The translations under genes were made by a program, and so were the position numbers. 64,000 nt of DNA from Saxidomus purpurata (lineage: Eukaryota > Mollusca > Bivalvia > Venerida > Veneridae). Under the pieces are notes generated by a model. The model was given only the letters and a program-made list of their open reading frames with translations. It had not been told where the DNA came from and made no database searches. Below, one piece after another: positions 1 through 11,646 of this stretch (positions are counted from its first letter, which is position 1; every line of letters starts with the position of its first letter). Where the stretch lies: the NCBI GenBank assembly GCA_022818135.1, contig JAFMSR010000002.1:52071545-52135544 (forward strand), written 5' to 3'.

Positions 1-262
1 CTGACATTTATTTTCCAAACTTCCTCTACATTCACGAACGGTAAGTTTAGTATTGACATAGAAGTTATGAACATTTGTGATCCCTCACAGAACAAATCTG
101 ATTCATTACGCCATTGCTCATCCAAGGAAAAACAGGCGGGAAAACCTTCAAAATTTAATTAAATAAGCAAAATTTAATTTAATAACGAGTAAAATTTGTA
201 AATTAAAGAAAAAAATCAAACACTTTGAGTGTATATATAAAGTACCGTCAATTCAAGTTTAA

Positions 263-1170
263 ACAAGAGCTGTCCCTCAAAAGTGACGAATGCCCCCAAA
301 AGAGGTGCCTCACAGTCTGTGTCCTCTCCATGTGCTCAATAAATGTGCTATATAATTTTAAAATCCTTCCATGCATGACAGAGTAACCATGCATACAGTT
401 TTCCATTACTTTAAACACTAAGTGTGACCTTGACCTTTGAGCTAGGGACTTGGGTCTTGCACGCGATAAATCCGCTTGATGTGCTAGACATTTGTGCCAA
501 GTTATTTTAAAATCCTTCAAAGCACGATGAAGTTATAGTACGGACATAAATGTATGCATATATACAGGATTCCATTACCTATAAACTCTAAGTGTGACCT
601 TGACCTTTGTGGTAGGGATGTGGGTCTTGCACGCGACACGTCATCTTGATGTGCTAGACATTTGTGCCAAATTATTTTAAAATCCTTCAATGCATGACAA
701 AGTTACAGTCCGGACACGAATGTGTGCATATATGCATATATAGAGGAATCCATTACCTTCAAACTCTAAGTATGACCTTGACCTTTGAGCTAGGGACGTG
801 GGTCTTGCACGCGACACGTCATCTTGATGTGCTAGACATTTGTGCCAAGTTATTTTAAAATCCTTCAATGCATGACAAAGTTACAGTTCGGACACGAATC
901 TGTGCATATATATAGGATTCCATAACCTTCATACTCCAAGTGTGACCTTGACCTTTGAGGTAGGGATGTGGGTCTTGCACGCGACACGTCGTCTTGATGT
1001 GCTACACATGTGTGCCAAGTTATTTTAAAATCCTTCAATGCATGACAGAGTTACAGTCCGGACACGAATTTGTAAGTGGGGACTCACAGGCGGACGGACA
1101 GACGGACAGACGGACGGACAGACGGACGGACGGTGCGATTTGAATATGCCACCCTTCGGGGGCATAAAAA
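263..1170. repeat. Tandem array of ~180-bp units, bivalve-type dispersed element
   Basis: About four and a half imperfect ~180-bp units run through this stretch. Each unit has 'TTATTTTAAAATCCTTCAA', a cggacacgaat segment, a TATA-rich piece, TGACCTTGACCTTTG and a 'GGGTCTTGCACGCGACACG' block. The left end begins ACAAGAG. The right end is a (GGACGGACAGAC)n run followed by a small hairpin around CCACCCTTCGGGGGCAT. The same start and tail recur in a shorter copy near 20.3-20.85 kb. This layout is common in bivalve genomes. The small open frames inside it are not genes. Confidence 0.85.
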
Positions 1171-1347
1171 TCAATAATCAATATGAAAATATACAATACT
1201 GTGTATTTCTTTTTGATATGTTCCAGATTTTTGGAAATGGTAAGTCATATGACTCTTATCCTCTAACAGCTCATTGTCGAAACTGTATTTTTCAAACAGC
1301 TGATCTTTAAAGATTTATCCTAACTCGAACCTATACAATAGTTTTAC

Positions 1348-1594
1348 CTTCGCCTGTAACAATTGCACGAAATCCTCTATTCGTGACTTTTCGCTGCCCA
1401 TTACAGGAATTGAACGTAAGAAACAGGAGAGTTTCAGCCGTCTCAATAACAAAATATCTGTCATTGTATTTACGGTTTATTTCTGTCACGTCTGTTGTTG
1501 TGTTGATAGTTGCACTGGCAAGAAGTCTGTCTATACACCCCTGTTTTGTACGACAAATTTTGCATAAAAATGTAACGTTCTTGGAAATCTCATA
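1348..1594 (-). CDS. CUB domain exon, C-terminal half
   Basis: This 247-nt open segment follows the preceding exon in phase 0 (proposed acceptor TGTTTGCGAG) and ends at donor GAAG|GTAAAA in phase 1. It contains several cysteines (LCKIC, GCID) and ends LLFLTFNSCNGQRKVTNRGF, resembling the last CUB strands ('F.S......GF.A'). The acceptor is the weakest splice site in this gene model, so the exact 5' boundary is uncertain. A plus-strand open frame over the same bases is its shadow. Confidence 0.5.
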
Positions 1595-3536
1595 CTCGCA
1601 AACAGCGGTAAGGAGACGAGGTTCAAACAATCCGTAACCGCCCCTTTATTGAAATCCATTTAAAATGAATCTTTTAAAATGTTTAAAATAGTTGTCGGCT
1701 CATTCATAAGATAATACATTTGTATTAACAGTAATACTTAGCCAAGAAAGAAATTAATTATAAATAAACAGTAAATAGTTCCAAGCTAATATATAACTTC
1801 AAGCCAGAGTTAGTAATAAATAGGTTGTTTAATTGAGAAATGAAACATATTACCTCTTCAACATGACCAAGTGACATGTTAGTAAATACGATCCTTATAT
1901 AATGGTAATCTGGATAACTTATTAGCCATTTATAATTCTGTCCATTTCCGTAAGAAAACGGATATCCAATAGAACTTATTATGGAATTATGTTTAATATA
2001 TTCAACATTTGTTATTATTCCAGATGTAAACCAGTGCTTCGTTGAAAGTCGTAAACTTGGAAAAAGCTCAATATAATCTATAAAATACAAAGCAAAAACA
2101 ACGAATAAGGATAAAACCAGATATTTCCAAATTTGTGATCAATAACGGTAATACTCAGTCTGAACATAAGATAATCTAACCATGCACCTCATAAAATTAT
2201 ACGTTTATTAGATACGAGGGGAGAAGGCCCTTTTAGTTGGATGAGTACATTTTGAAATTACGCAGCGTTTAAATAAATCTTCATCTTCCATTTGTTTATG
2301 TCCATTTCATCCATCTTTCATTTGTTTATGTCCATTTCATCCATCTTTCATTTGTTTATGTCCATTTCATCCATCTTTCATTTGTTTATGTCCATTTCAT
2401 CCATCTTTCATTTTCTTTATGCAACAGAACCATTCAAGACGGGATAAGCTTGGCATCTGACTTTTTGTCCTGGATGGAAGGGTATGCAGTAGAGGCCATA
2501 GAGTACTGTTACTATCCCGGATGGAAGGGTATGGAGTAGAGGCCATTGAGTACTGTTACTATTCCGGGTGGAAGGATATGCAGTAGAGGCCATAGAGTAC
2601 TGTTACTATCCCGGATGGAAGGGTATGCAGTAGAGGCCATAGAGTTCTGTTACTATCCCGGATGGAAGGGTATGCAGTAGAGACCATAGAGTACTGTTAC
2701 TATCCCGGATGGAAGGGTATGTAGTAGAGACCATAGAGTACTGTTACTATCCCGGATGGAAAGGTATGCAGTAGAGACGTCTCCAAAGAGTACTGTTTAC
2801 TATCCTGGATGAAGGAACAGCACTCAAATGATGCATGAATGCAGTTGAATTAATTTGCAACACAACTATTGCTTGCATTTCTGTGCAACTTGTACATGTT
2901 TTCCAGTGCAAAATATATGGTGGAAAGGAACTAGTAAAAACGCGTTATCGTTTATTCACAAATTGGAATGAGTGAAACCGAAAAACAATAGATTAATTTC
3001 GTGTGACCTCAGCTAGTTTATATGCAGCGAAGCAGTGTTTCATTTTTTAATTGGTGAGATGTTTTTCGACAAGTTAAGAGTTCGTTCACTGCTTAGAAAG
3101 TTGTACAGAGGTAACTGAGTCAATATCCGTTATCCGTAACGCAGGGGAGAGAAAGCCGGGTTTAAATGTTTTAAAAAATGGCCTTTGCTATGTTGGGAGA
3201 ATCAGTTACTTCCAATTAATATAGATATATACGTTAAAAAAGACTGAATATTGTAAAACTGTGATTTTTCTATCATACCTGCATTACACAGCTTCGCAGT
3301 CCATTTTCCTGCAATCGAGTCCCCAATCTGCCACAGGCCAATTTTGCTTGATGGATATTCAATACAATGTTCTTCAATGCTATAACTAACTACACTGCAA
3401 GTTTCACTCTGAAGACATAGTGCTGAGCAGTTCTCATACGAGAGTGTGTCTTTGTGGATAACAGGAACGACCTCTGTTCGTAACTCTCTATCGAGCTCGA
3501 ACATGTATCCGTTTGGACAATCTAAGGTAGGAATGC
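1348..3536 (-). CDS. PAN/apple-CUB domain protein, three exons, partial gene
   Basis: Three phase-compatible minus-strand exons are visible: 3279-3536 (PAN/apple), 1854-2077 (start of CUB) and 1348-1594 (rest of CUB). The inferred order is PAN then CUB, which suggests a secreted or membrane-anchored extracellular protein. The PAN exon is symmetrical (phase 1 at both ends), as expected of a shuffled module. No signal peptide or membrane segment is visible, so the gene is open at both ends: the final donor (GAAG|GTAAAA) is phase 1 and would continue left of the window. Whether upstream exons lie to the right is unknown. It could in principle be the 3' part of the cadherin to the right, but nothing links them. 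Confidence 0.6.
1854..2077 (-). CDS. CUB domain exon, N-terminal half
   Basis: This 224-nt exon runs from acceptor TTTTATAG to donor GAAGAG|GTAATA. It joins the PAN exon in phase (G|AT gives Asp). It encodes a CUB-like opening: ISSIGYPFSYGNGQNYKWLI matches the 'I.S.GYP..Y..N..C.W.I' pattern except that the usual cysteine is Tyr. IRIVFTNMSL matches the following strand. The missing cysteine marks this as a divergent CUB. Confidence 0.6.
2282..2412. repeat. 30-bp minisatellite
   Basis: Four to five near-identical copies of a 30-bp unit containing CATTTGTTTATGTCCATTTC lie head to tail. They sit between the CUB and PAN exons, inside the presumed intron. Confidence 0.95.
2455..2815. repeat. 47-bp minisatellite
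   Basis: About seven copies of a 47-bp unit with the core CCCGGATGGAAGGGTATGCA are present, with scattered single-base variants (GGAG/GCAG, AGGCC/AGACC). The array immediately follows the 30-bp minisatellite and degrades at its right end. Confidence 0.95.
3279..3536 (-). CDS. PAN/apple domain exon
   Basis: This 258-nt exon lies between acceptor TTATTGATAG and donor GCAG|GTATGA. It encodes about 86 residues with the cysteine pattern of a PAN/apple module: LDCPNGYMFELD at the start, then YENCSALCLQSETCSVVSYS, a further HC, and a closing AKLCN. PAN domains bind proteins or carbohydrates in extracellular proteins. The ligand cannot be predicted. The phase 1/1 boundaries agree with a single-exon module. 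Confidence 0.7.
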
Positions 3537-3639
3537 CTATCAATAAAAGAGACAGTTCAGATATATTTTATACTTTTAGAAAACATGAAACAAAGTACAT
3601 GTAAAATGCCTAGAATATACAGTAGTCGGAACGTAACAG

Positions 3640-3805
3640 TTGTCACACGGAGCGCACGATACACGCACGATGTACGCACGATACACGCACGTTAGACGCA
3701 CGTTGCACGTTCGGTAAATACACGATGAGCGATTCAGAACGATACACGATATACACGATGTACGAAGCGCACGCTATACGATAAACGGATTACACGTTAT
3801 ACGGT
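3640..3805. repeat. Degenerate CACGAT/ACGCACG minisatellite
   Basis: Short motifs such as ACGCACG, ATACACGAT and CACGATGTACG recur in irregular order over ~165 bp. The stretch is locally CpG-rich, unlike the AT-rich surroundings. No open frame or domain is present. Confidence 0.8.
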
Positions 3806-6800
3806 CACTTTGGGATTTCACATTTTATCTAAATTTAGACCTTTTAATCAGACCGAAAGTATCAGATCAATTAGAAGCTTCGTACCTTAACAATAAAAAA
3901 TGACATCGATAAGTGTCAAAGATCCACAGTTTTCATATTACAGTATGTGTCAAATTTGAACATCTGTCGGAGTGACTGGCAGGAAATTGATCCCGATGTG
4001 CAAGAAAATGGGCGTAATTAAAATTAATTGCCATCAACACTTTTCGTTAAATAAATTCTACATTAAAGACACGTTTTAGAACCGTGGCATATAAATGTTC
4101 AAATATAATAATCTTATACTGGAACCTTGAATGGATATGTTGATGCGTGTCAAGTGGGTGGGGTAAATTGACATTGAAGAAACTGAAAGCTTGAAATGGC
4201 GTTTCCGAATTAATCAAGCATTTAGAATGAGGTTTTTAATGCTATTTTGTAGTATTTATAGTTGTGATGATTATACGGCCCCTAATTTTGACCAATGTTT
4301 TAATAGAAAAAAAGTTTTTAACAATATTTAGGTTTTTTCTGGTAGCCCGAAAGTGAAAATTGTCCCTCTGGAAATCTAAGATTATTCTTAGAGAAGGGAA
4401 GATCATTAAAGCGCAATGCAGTATTTATGTACTGTGGACTATGGTGATTAATTTTATATGAAGTTTTATATCTTGATATTTTGTTTTAGTGGGCCTATTC
4501 TATAGGTGGGGTATATAAAAACACATTAATTTTGAAAAATGAACCTCTAGGAAACAGTAATATTTTCTAGAGTGAAAAAGGTTATTAAAGTTCATTTTTG
4601 TTTCAATGTAGTTTAATTCATGGCACTCAGTTCCTTATACTTTATGTCACTGCTACCATTCTTTTAGATTCAGAACCCCTGTCAAGGAGGTTGGGGTAAT
4701 AATATATGGGGGTAGTAATAAATTTAAAGTAAAATTAAACAGACTGTTATGTATTATATCTTTTCTAACCCATTTTGGAATAAAATTTGTAAAACTTTCT
4801 AGGATATGAACCAAAACACAGGTTAAAACTCATTTGCAAAATTATTTTGGACCCTCTGTAGAATAATGGAATGGTCCAATTGCATGACATAACTATGCAT
4901 CTAGTGGTGGACAGCAGATTCAATTAGAATCATGGAGAAGACACATCTCACAGCCTAGATTATACAGTCTCAAGATGCCATATATGGTGTTAACACATAC
5001 ATGTATGTACATGTAACATATAATCTTATATGGAATTATATGTTTATTTGACATACTGATGATGAAGAAGATACAATTAACACCAATGGATGGTTAATTA
5101 CTGGGCAGCAAAATGATGTACATTCCATATTTAATCTATCTGATGGCATTTTTTACATATTAAGTAGTTTCATCAGTATAAAGGCTATGAGACTATAGCA
5201 TTTAGATGTACACATATTTCCAAGATTGATTTTGTTTGCATATCCTATGTACATAACTCTGCTGATATTATGAGGTGGTAATACATGTACATACACTATA
5301 CATGTAGTTAATCATTTGGAAAAATTGTTCCTGGAATACACATGTAGCAGTAGCAAATAAATTGATGAAAGACTGACAACAATATGAAAGAGCTAAGCAA
5401 CACTCTTTACATGTATTTATAAAAGGGAGTGTCACCTCACATGTTTCAAAAAACTCAATAACTATGAGACTGCAGAACAGAGCTCAGCAATGATGAAACT
5501 CATGTTTTTTTATAGATATTTTGGAATTTAGATAAGTAGAAAGATCTAAAAAGATCTATATTTGTTCAAATTAATGTAAGCTAGGCATTTAAGGAAACTA
5601 ACAGAGATGAGGAACAAATTTAATAAACCGAACAGAGTTCAAGCACCGCCTCTGCCACACTTACAGGTAAAAAGGCCCTTTGAAGGATTTCTAAAATGGA
5701 TTCAATTTATGAAACTAACCAGAGGAGATCTGTCAGAAGTACTATATGACTACATAACTATACAACCGGTCTACTGAGACCAGAGTAAATTGTGACTTAG
5801 TAATAGATGTGATGTTCATATTTTCTTTATTAAGCTATTAAGATTACAAACTTCACACAATTAATATAGAGATGTCAAAAATAAAACTACTAAAAAATAA
5901 GTGTTAGCCGGTATCACTGGCTTTACGGGAAGTCAACACAAGCACAATTTTGCCATCTTAGCCGTAAAAGAAATCTTATTTTTTAAAATGTTTTATTCAT
6001 TTTATACAAAATGATAATGGTACTTTTTTAATGATATTATACTATTGTATACTTAAATAATTAAGCCTTTTGCAGAACTTACTACTTAATTTAATAAGGA
6101 TCTTCAGTAAATGAACTACTTGTAATACTAAAATACAATTATTAATCAAGTGTGAGGGTTCTCACAAGACGGATATATATTACAAATCTAATAAAACCTA
6201 TTTCAAGGTATACAACTTTATTAAAATCATTTTTTTCTATGTGCCTCCTTCTGAAGTAAGAGTCTGTTATAGTTAAACTGGTAAGAAAGATGCAGGTGAT
6301 CAGATGTTGAATCTGTATGACCAGTGGCCAGTCCAAACCTGCAAGGATCTACTTACTGATCATGATAAAAGGGTTTATGTTTCATTCAACTGGAGGTAGT
6401 AGGAGTAGGTTTGTAAGCAGAAACCGGCTAACATTTATCCTGAACCCGCCCCCCTACCCCCTCCGTCCCCAACATATAACAGATAATAGCCAGTGATATT
6501 TGTTTAATTATAATTATTATATGGTGCCATACAGACAGTGCAAACTACCATACAGTATTAAATAATATATAAGATACAGTTACAGTATTTTATAACTGAA
6601 ACAGGCATGTAACAGGTAAAGTGGTTGGGCAACCCCTACTAACATGTCACCCGTCACTCCCTGCTAATTTCTGTTATGTGCAGACTATGATTTGCTAAAT
6701 AATAACAAGATTGAATTTTTATGTTTTGGGTTGCCAATTTAAATCAACACCCACTAACCAGTGAAAAAGCATGTTTACTACTACAATTAAAATACTAAGT

Positions 6801-7040
6801 ACTTATTAAATATAAAAAAATGCATTAATACAAGAATTTTTAGGATTTTGACTAGTGACCTACAGGAAGGGGTCTGATAGCAACTGGAGTAAATTAGATA
6901 ACTAATTTTATCAGTCATTTGACAGTCTACTATGTTATTCTCCAACAATCTTTATACACATTAACTTAGGGCTTTTCTTAGACTGAGAATAATCATTAAT
7001 AGTGAAACCATGCAAGTCCAAGCTTATCCATTTCTGGCTT
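3806..7040. other. No gene recognised
   Basis: This AT-rich stretch holds only short open frames on either strand with no domain motif. It contains scattered ACATGTA-rich low-complexity segments and nothing that reads as an exon with flanking splice sites and a conserved protein motif. Confidence 0.6.
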
Positions 7041-7526
7041 GAATTTTAGTCTCTGTGTGGTAAAAGCTGTGCAGTCAAATAGCCAGTGAGGGGTGTTACA
7101 TTATACAATGCACTAGATGCAAACATGGTCAACCCAAAGTATGTACCAAACCGAGCTGGTTGGTAGTAAGTTTGCGCCCAGCCTAAGACGTGTGATTGAT
7201 TTGTCCATTTTGTAATTTGTCGAGTATCCCATAGGACGGCCAGGTCGCACTGTTTTGCGGCAAAATGTGTTCTTTTAAGTTTCAATTCTCTACACAATCC
7301 ATCCAGGATAGTGGTTTGAATCCTGGCATATATTTCTGTGGGTGAGTATGGTATGTCCTGGATCATGGCCCCTAAACCAGGCCCCTTTTGTCTGCATCAT
7401 CTACTCTCATTACCAGATATTATTATAAACCTACATGAGCTGGGCACTATGACATGGTAACTGGTAAGCCTGTTTTTAGGCATTGATAAAATTTATGAAT
7501 AATAACAATGTTTTCAATAACTGTGG

Positions 7527-7572
7527 TCTAGAACAAGGTCTTTCAAATAGTATTTGAAAGACCTTGTCTAGA
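7527..7572. repeat. Near-perfect palindrome (hairpin)
   Basis: ACAAGGTCTTTCAAATA and its exact reverse complement are separated by one base. The flanking TCTAG/CTAGA extends the symmetry with a one-base bulge. The 17-bp perfect arms could form a stable DNA or RNA hairpin. It lies within decayed retroelement sequence. Confidence 0.9.
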
Positions 7573-7683
7573 ATGACTGTTTTTTTTATTTCATTGAGAC
7601 CAGAGATGATAGTGAATCTGAAAATATATACAATATAGCAAGCTTTTTAGGTTGATGATGTAAAAGACAGCTCAATGCAGTGT

Positions 7684-7953
7684 CTATTGTATCATTTCTG
7701 TTGTATAAATGCAGGAACAGGTTATAGAGTATTCCTGATAAATGGAACAATAATTTGCCAATCTTCCTATGATGGCAACAGACCTGTTTAGATGGATTAC
7801 AACAGCTGAAGCTACTATACCAGAGCCTGGATTTTTAGACCCATCTGTGTATATATGTAGATGTCCAGAGTAAAAATATCTGATATTCATTTGAGTTTCT
7901 AACTTTGTGAAATGCGGTATGTCAGATTTGTTCATTTTGTTTTTATAGAGCAC
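7684..7953 (-). pseudogene. Retroelement RNase H domain remnant
   Basis: The minus strand encodes HIYTDGSKNPGSGIVASAVV followed by an RLANYCSIYQ segment. This is the characteristic start of a LINE RNase H domain, with the catalytic Asp in TDGSK. The expected QAEL helix is disrupted (reads QEYS) and the frame ends soon after, so this is a decayed copy. A further open stretch at 7046-7366 on the same strand may belong to the element, but I recognise no motif in it. Confidence 0.65.
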
Positions 7954-8287
7954 TAATTGTAGGAGGATCTTACAAAATAGCCGTGCTTTATGATCTCACT
8001 GACCAAAACCTTGACTTTCGCTCAATATTTGAGAATCTATTCCTTGCGCCCCAGTCTAAGGGGCAGAACCCCAGCCTCAAGTTCAAACAGGTAGGCAGGA
8101 GTAGAGGACAACGCGCTAAGGGCCAGCTGGAGGCCTTTATTTTGGACAATATACGGACCCTGTTTTGAATGACATCAAGGCATTTGATGAGAATCAAACT
8201 AATTAATCACTATTATAATCAGTCAAAGACACTACCTAATTACCTTTTCTCTTTATGTCAGCTAACGGATATATTATTCCAATCAGG

Positions 8288-8395
8288 CAGTATAAGGGGA
8301 CGTTTTGGTCATATTGGGGGACGTTTTGGTCATATGGGGGGATGTTTTGGTCTGGGGACGTTTTGGTTTGGGGACGTTTTGGATTGCTTCGGACT
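8288..8395. repeat. GGGGACGTTTTGGT minisatellite
   Basis: About six variants of GGGGACGTTTTGGT occur, alternating with short CATATTGG-type spacers. The plus strand is strongly G/T-biased here. Confidence 0.85.
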
Positions 8396-8399
8396 TTAA

Positions 8400-9420
8400 A
8401 TAATTTCGTAAAAGTGTAGTTGATTCGGCGTATTATTTGCATCTAGCCACTAATAAACTTGTTAACATCATACCCACGATATGTTGCTTCGGTGCAGGCG
8501 TACCTTGTCTGCTGCACTTTTAGGAATGCATTGACAACAGCAGTTAAATAAAAACAGAGGATGTCCATTCCGTTGCAAAAATAGACCTAAGTTTCGGATA
8601 TGAGGTGAAAATGTCTTCGACCTGTCCCGAAAGTCTTTCTCGCCCGCAACTACACTAAATAATGTAAACTGAAATCAGCACGTTTTGGGGGGAGATGTGC
8701 ACGCTAAGTAAAACGATTAACTACGGAATACACCATCGAAATGTACGTATGCCGTATGCATATGGAACTTTCATGTTTTCCCGATAATCGATTAGACGCG
8801 GCTTTTACACATTAAACAAAGAAGGGAGATTTCGGTTTAATCCTATTAAATCAAAAACCGTGTAATTAATCGTTTTTGCTTCGGTCAGACGAATTAATAT
8901 TATTTTTCCTCTTTATAATGATGTAAATTTCAAAAAGATTAATTTGGTATTTCACTTACCTTTTTTAATTAAAAAAGTACCACCGCATTTTCCATATGAA
9001 ATTGTAAGGATTGCATGACTTTTAGTCAGCTTTTTGGGTCATTTGTCTCAATACTTTGACCCATACATAGAACATCAATTATAAGATTGTTTTTGCTTCA
9101 GTGATATCGGCAAGGGAATTATATCAACTATAAATTGGTGTAAAAATAAATAAAATATTTGAAGGATTTCGCTTACCTTTTTAATATTTTTTATAAGTAC
9201 AGTCAGTTAAAAATGTAATCGTAATACAGATCGGGCGCGTCCGTAATTTTCACGGAAGTTGTCGATTACTATCGTATTAAAATCGTGATGATTTTGTACG
9301 TATTGTTGCTTTAAAACGCAGGGATGGCATAACTTATATGAAGAGGAAAAAAGTGAATAATGATTGTACCAATCTTTGAACGAGTCTCGGTATGCTTTAT
9401 TCATGTGTAAATTAAATGAG
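8400..9420. other. No gene recognised
   Basis: Two stretches (around 8880-8970 and 9080-9190) resemble each other loosely, and each ends in a CTTACCTTTTT motif that would be a minus-strand splice donor. Neither has an open, recognisable exon in front of it. Confidence 0.5.
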
Positions 9421-9510
9421 TAAATTAAAAGGACTGCATTTGGTAAAGTTATATCTGTATTGTAGTAAATTAAAAGGACTGCATTTGGTAAAGTTATATC
9501 TGTATTGTAG
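9421..9510. repeat. Exact 45-bp tandem duplication
   Basis: Positions 9421-9465 are repeated without a mismatch at 9466-9510 (unit starting TAAATTAAAAGGACTGCATT). Lack of divergence implies a very recent duplication or an assembly or sequencing artefact. Confidence 0.97.
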
Positions 9511-11035
9511 CAAAGTGACTAAATTTCACACTTGTTTCAACTTAACGTAAACAGGTAAATGTAACACCTGTGAAAAAAAGATTTTGTGTATACATTGTAA
9601 TACGGGACTGTTGTAATGTCACACAAACACACATATACACAAGTACGTATGCCACTTTCAAATTGTGACGCTTATTTTATATGAAAGAATTTGTTTTCAG
9701 AATCCGTTCGTCCGGATAGTTCTCACCCGTCATAAATGTGGTGATGTTGTTTTGTTGTTTTTTTGCTTTGCTATTTGTGCGTATTTTGACAGTCGTTTAC
9801 TTCTACTTTGGTCCCCCTATAAACATTTTGTAACTTAAAGGTGGTTGACAAATGAAAAAGTTAAGACCGGTCAGAAATCGAAATCAGGTACATGTAATGT
9901 CGAAAAATAATGTTTGTGAATTATGTACTTTTAGTATTTTGATCAAATATCAGAAATTGAAAAAGAAAATGCAAATAAGATGTTATTACGGTAAACTTAC
10001 ATATTTTAAAGAAACTTAAAAACTGTCATAAGAATTACCAATTGCGTTTTACAATATACCCCGGGGCAATAAAACACTAGAACGGATATGGATTTTTAGG
10101 GTGCAATAAAAGTCTTTGTTAGTCTTGGTAATTTATTACCCTAAATGTGTGTATTATATATATCTTTTTTATTGTACACCCATCTCAGAAACAATGAAAT
10201 GTATTTTAGTTAGTTTAATGAATGTATTTGTGTTTGCTTTTAAAGAACAATTAACTACTGTGGAAAGGGACAACGAAAAAAAAAAGACCTTACTTGGTTA
10301 TTCCTTTTATTAACAAAAGTAACCTTTAAATAACTCGCACTTTGAAATAATTTTTTCGAAGAAACGTTCATGATTTCATGTGAATAATTTCAAAATAATC
10401 CTCGACACTTAAGTGTGTCGTTCAAGCTTCTGCTGTAGCACATTTATTTCTATCTTGTAGAATTTACGCACGTGTAACGTTGGCGTCAAGCACACGGGAA
10501 ACAGTACCGTAATTAATTAAACGATAGTAACATCTACCTTGTAAGTTATGTAAATAACAAATTTTCATGCATTGTGTCTATCGTGTTGTTTGTTTTTTCA
10601 CGGCTAACAGAATATGAAATCGATGACATCAATTTTGTATATGCCTAATGAAAACTTCGTTATTTCATTGTTTCACAATTCAATATTAGAATCAAGCTAC
10701 CAATCGCTTTCATATACTAAAAATTGCGCGGACCATCTTTTTTTAAAGGTAGTTTTTGTTAGCTTTTAAGTTTAGAGAACTTATTGCTTTCAAGATATAC
10801 AACCACTTATGGCTTTTAAGCACGTGCGAAGAAAAAAGAAAACTGTGAAAGTGTGACTGTCATTGCGGTACAAGTTGGTGATGCCGTGTATGATTTATGT
10901 TGTGAATCTTCACTTAATTACATTAAATCAGGGATCGTATATATAATATAATAAATCCTGATTAAATGCGGATGCTTTGATATAATATGTGATTCAATTT
11001 AATAAAATTAATTCAACAATATAAAGATTACTCCT

Positions 11036-11535
11036 NNNNNNNNNNNNNNNNNNNNNNNNNNNNNNNNNNNNNNNNNNNNNNNNNNNNNNNNNNNNNNNNN
11101 NNNNNNNNNNNNNNNNNNNNNNNNNNNNNNNNNNNNNNNNNNNNNNNNNNNNNNNNNNNNNNNNNNNNNNNNNNNNNNNNNNNNNNNNNNNNNNNNNNNN
11201 NNNNNNNNNNNNNNNNNNNNNNNNNNNNNNNNNNNNNNNNNNNNNNNNNNNNNNNNNNNNNNNNNNNNNNNNNNNNNNNNNNNNNNNNNNNNNNNNNNNN
11301 NNNNNNNNNNNNNNNNNNNNNNNNNNNNNNNNNNNNNNNNNNNNNNNNNNNNNNNNNNNNNNNNNNNNNNNNNNNNNNNNNNNNNNNNNNNNNNNNNNNN
11401 NNNNNNNNNNNNNNNNNNNNNNNNNNNNNNNNNNNNNNNNNNNNNNNNNNNNNNNNNNNNNNNNNNNNNNNNNNNNNNNNNNNNNNNNNNNNNNNNNNNN
11501 NNNNNNNNNNNNNNNNNNNNNNNNNNNNNNNNNNN
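11036..11535. other. Assembly gap (500 N)
   Basis: Exactly 500 N, the conventional size for a gap of unknown length. It lies just downstream (minus strand) of the cadherin gene A exons and may hide the next exon, the counterpart of 57416-57544. Open frames running through it are meaningless. Confidence 0.99.
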
Positions 11536-11632
11536 GATTCGATATTGCATTTATGAAAATTAGATTGTTTCGTTATCTACATAGAAAGAGATATAACGAA
11601 AATAACACGTAAATTGACGAAAATACACCTTC

Positions 11633-11646
11633 CCGCTAGGTGGCGC
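11633..11646 (+). promoter_or_regulatory. Candidate CTCF-like motif
   Basis: CCGCTAGGTGGCGC matches the animal CTCF core consensus CCASYAGRKGGCRS at 13 of 14 positions. It lies between the assembly gap and the left edge of the duplicated cadherin block. The call is by eye. CTCF is present in molluscs, but binding here is untested and one motif can occur by chance. Confidence 0.35.

Noticed and set aside
248..868. Open frames on both strands in the left-end array
   Set aside because: They repeat with the ~180-bp unit and are by-products of the tandem repeat.
1383..1637. 84-codon plus-strand frame
   Set aside because: It is the antisense shadow of the CUB exon, which has splice sites and domain motifs.
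7046..7366. 106-codon minus-strand frame as a host gene
   Set aside because: It sits beside the RNase H remnant on the same strand and has no domain I can name, so more likely retroelement debris.
8880..9190. Two minus-strand donor-like sites (GGTAAGTG, GGTAAGCG)
   Set aside because: The segment before each contains stops and no conserved protein. Probably a decayed repeat present twice.
11008..11550. Long open frame across the first N gap
   Set aside because: It consists almost entirely of N. The same applies to the frames across 53854-54432.
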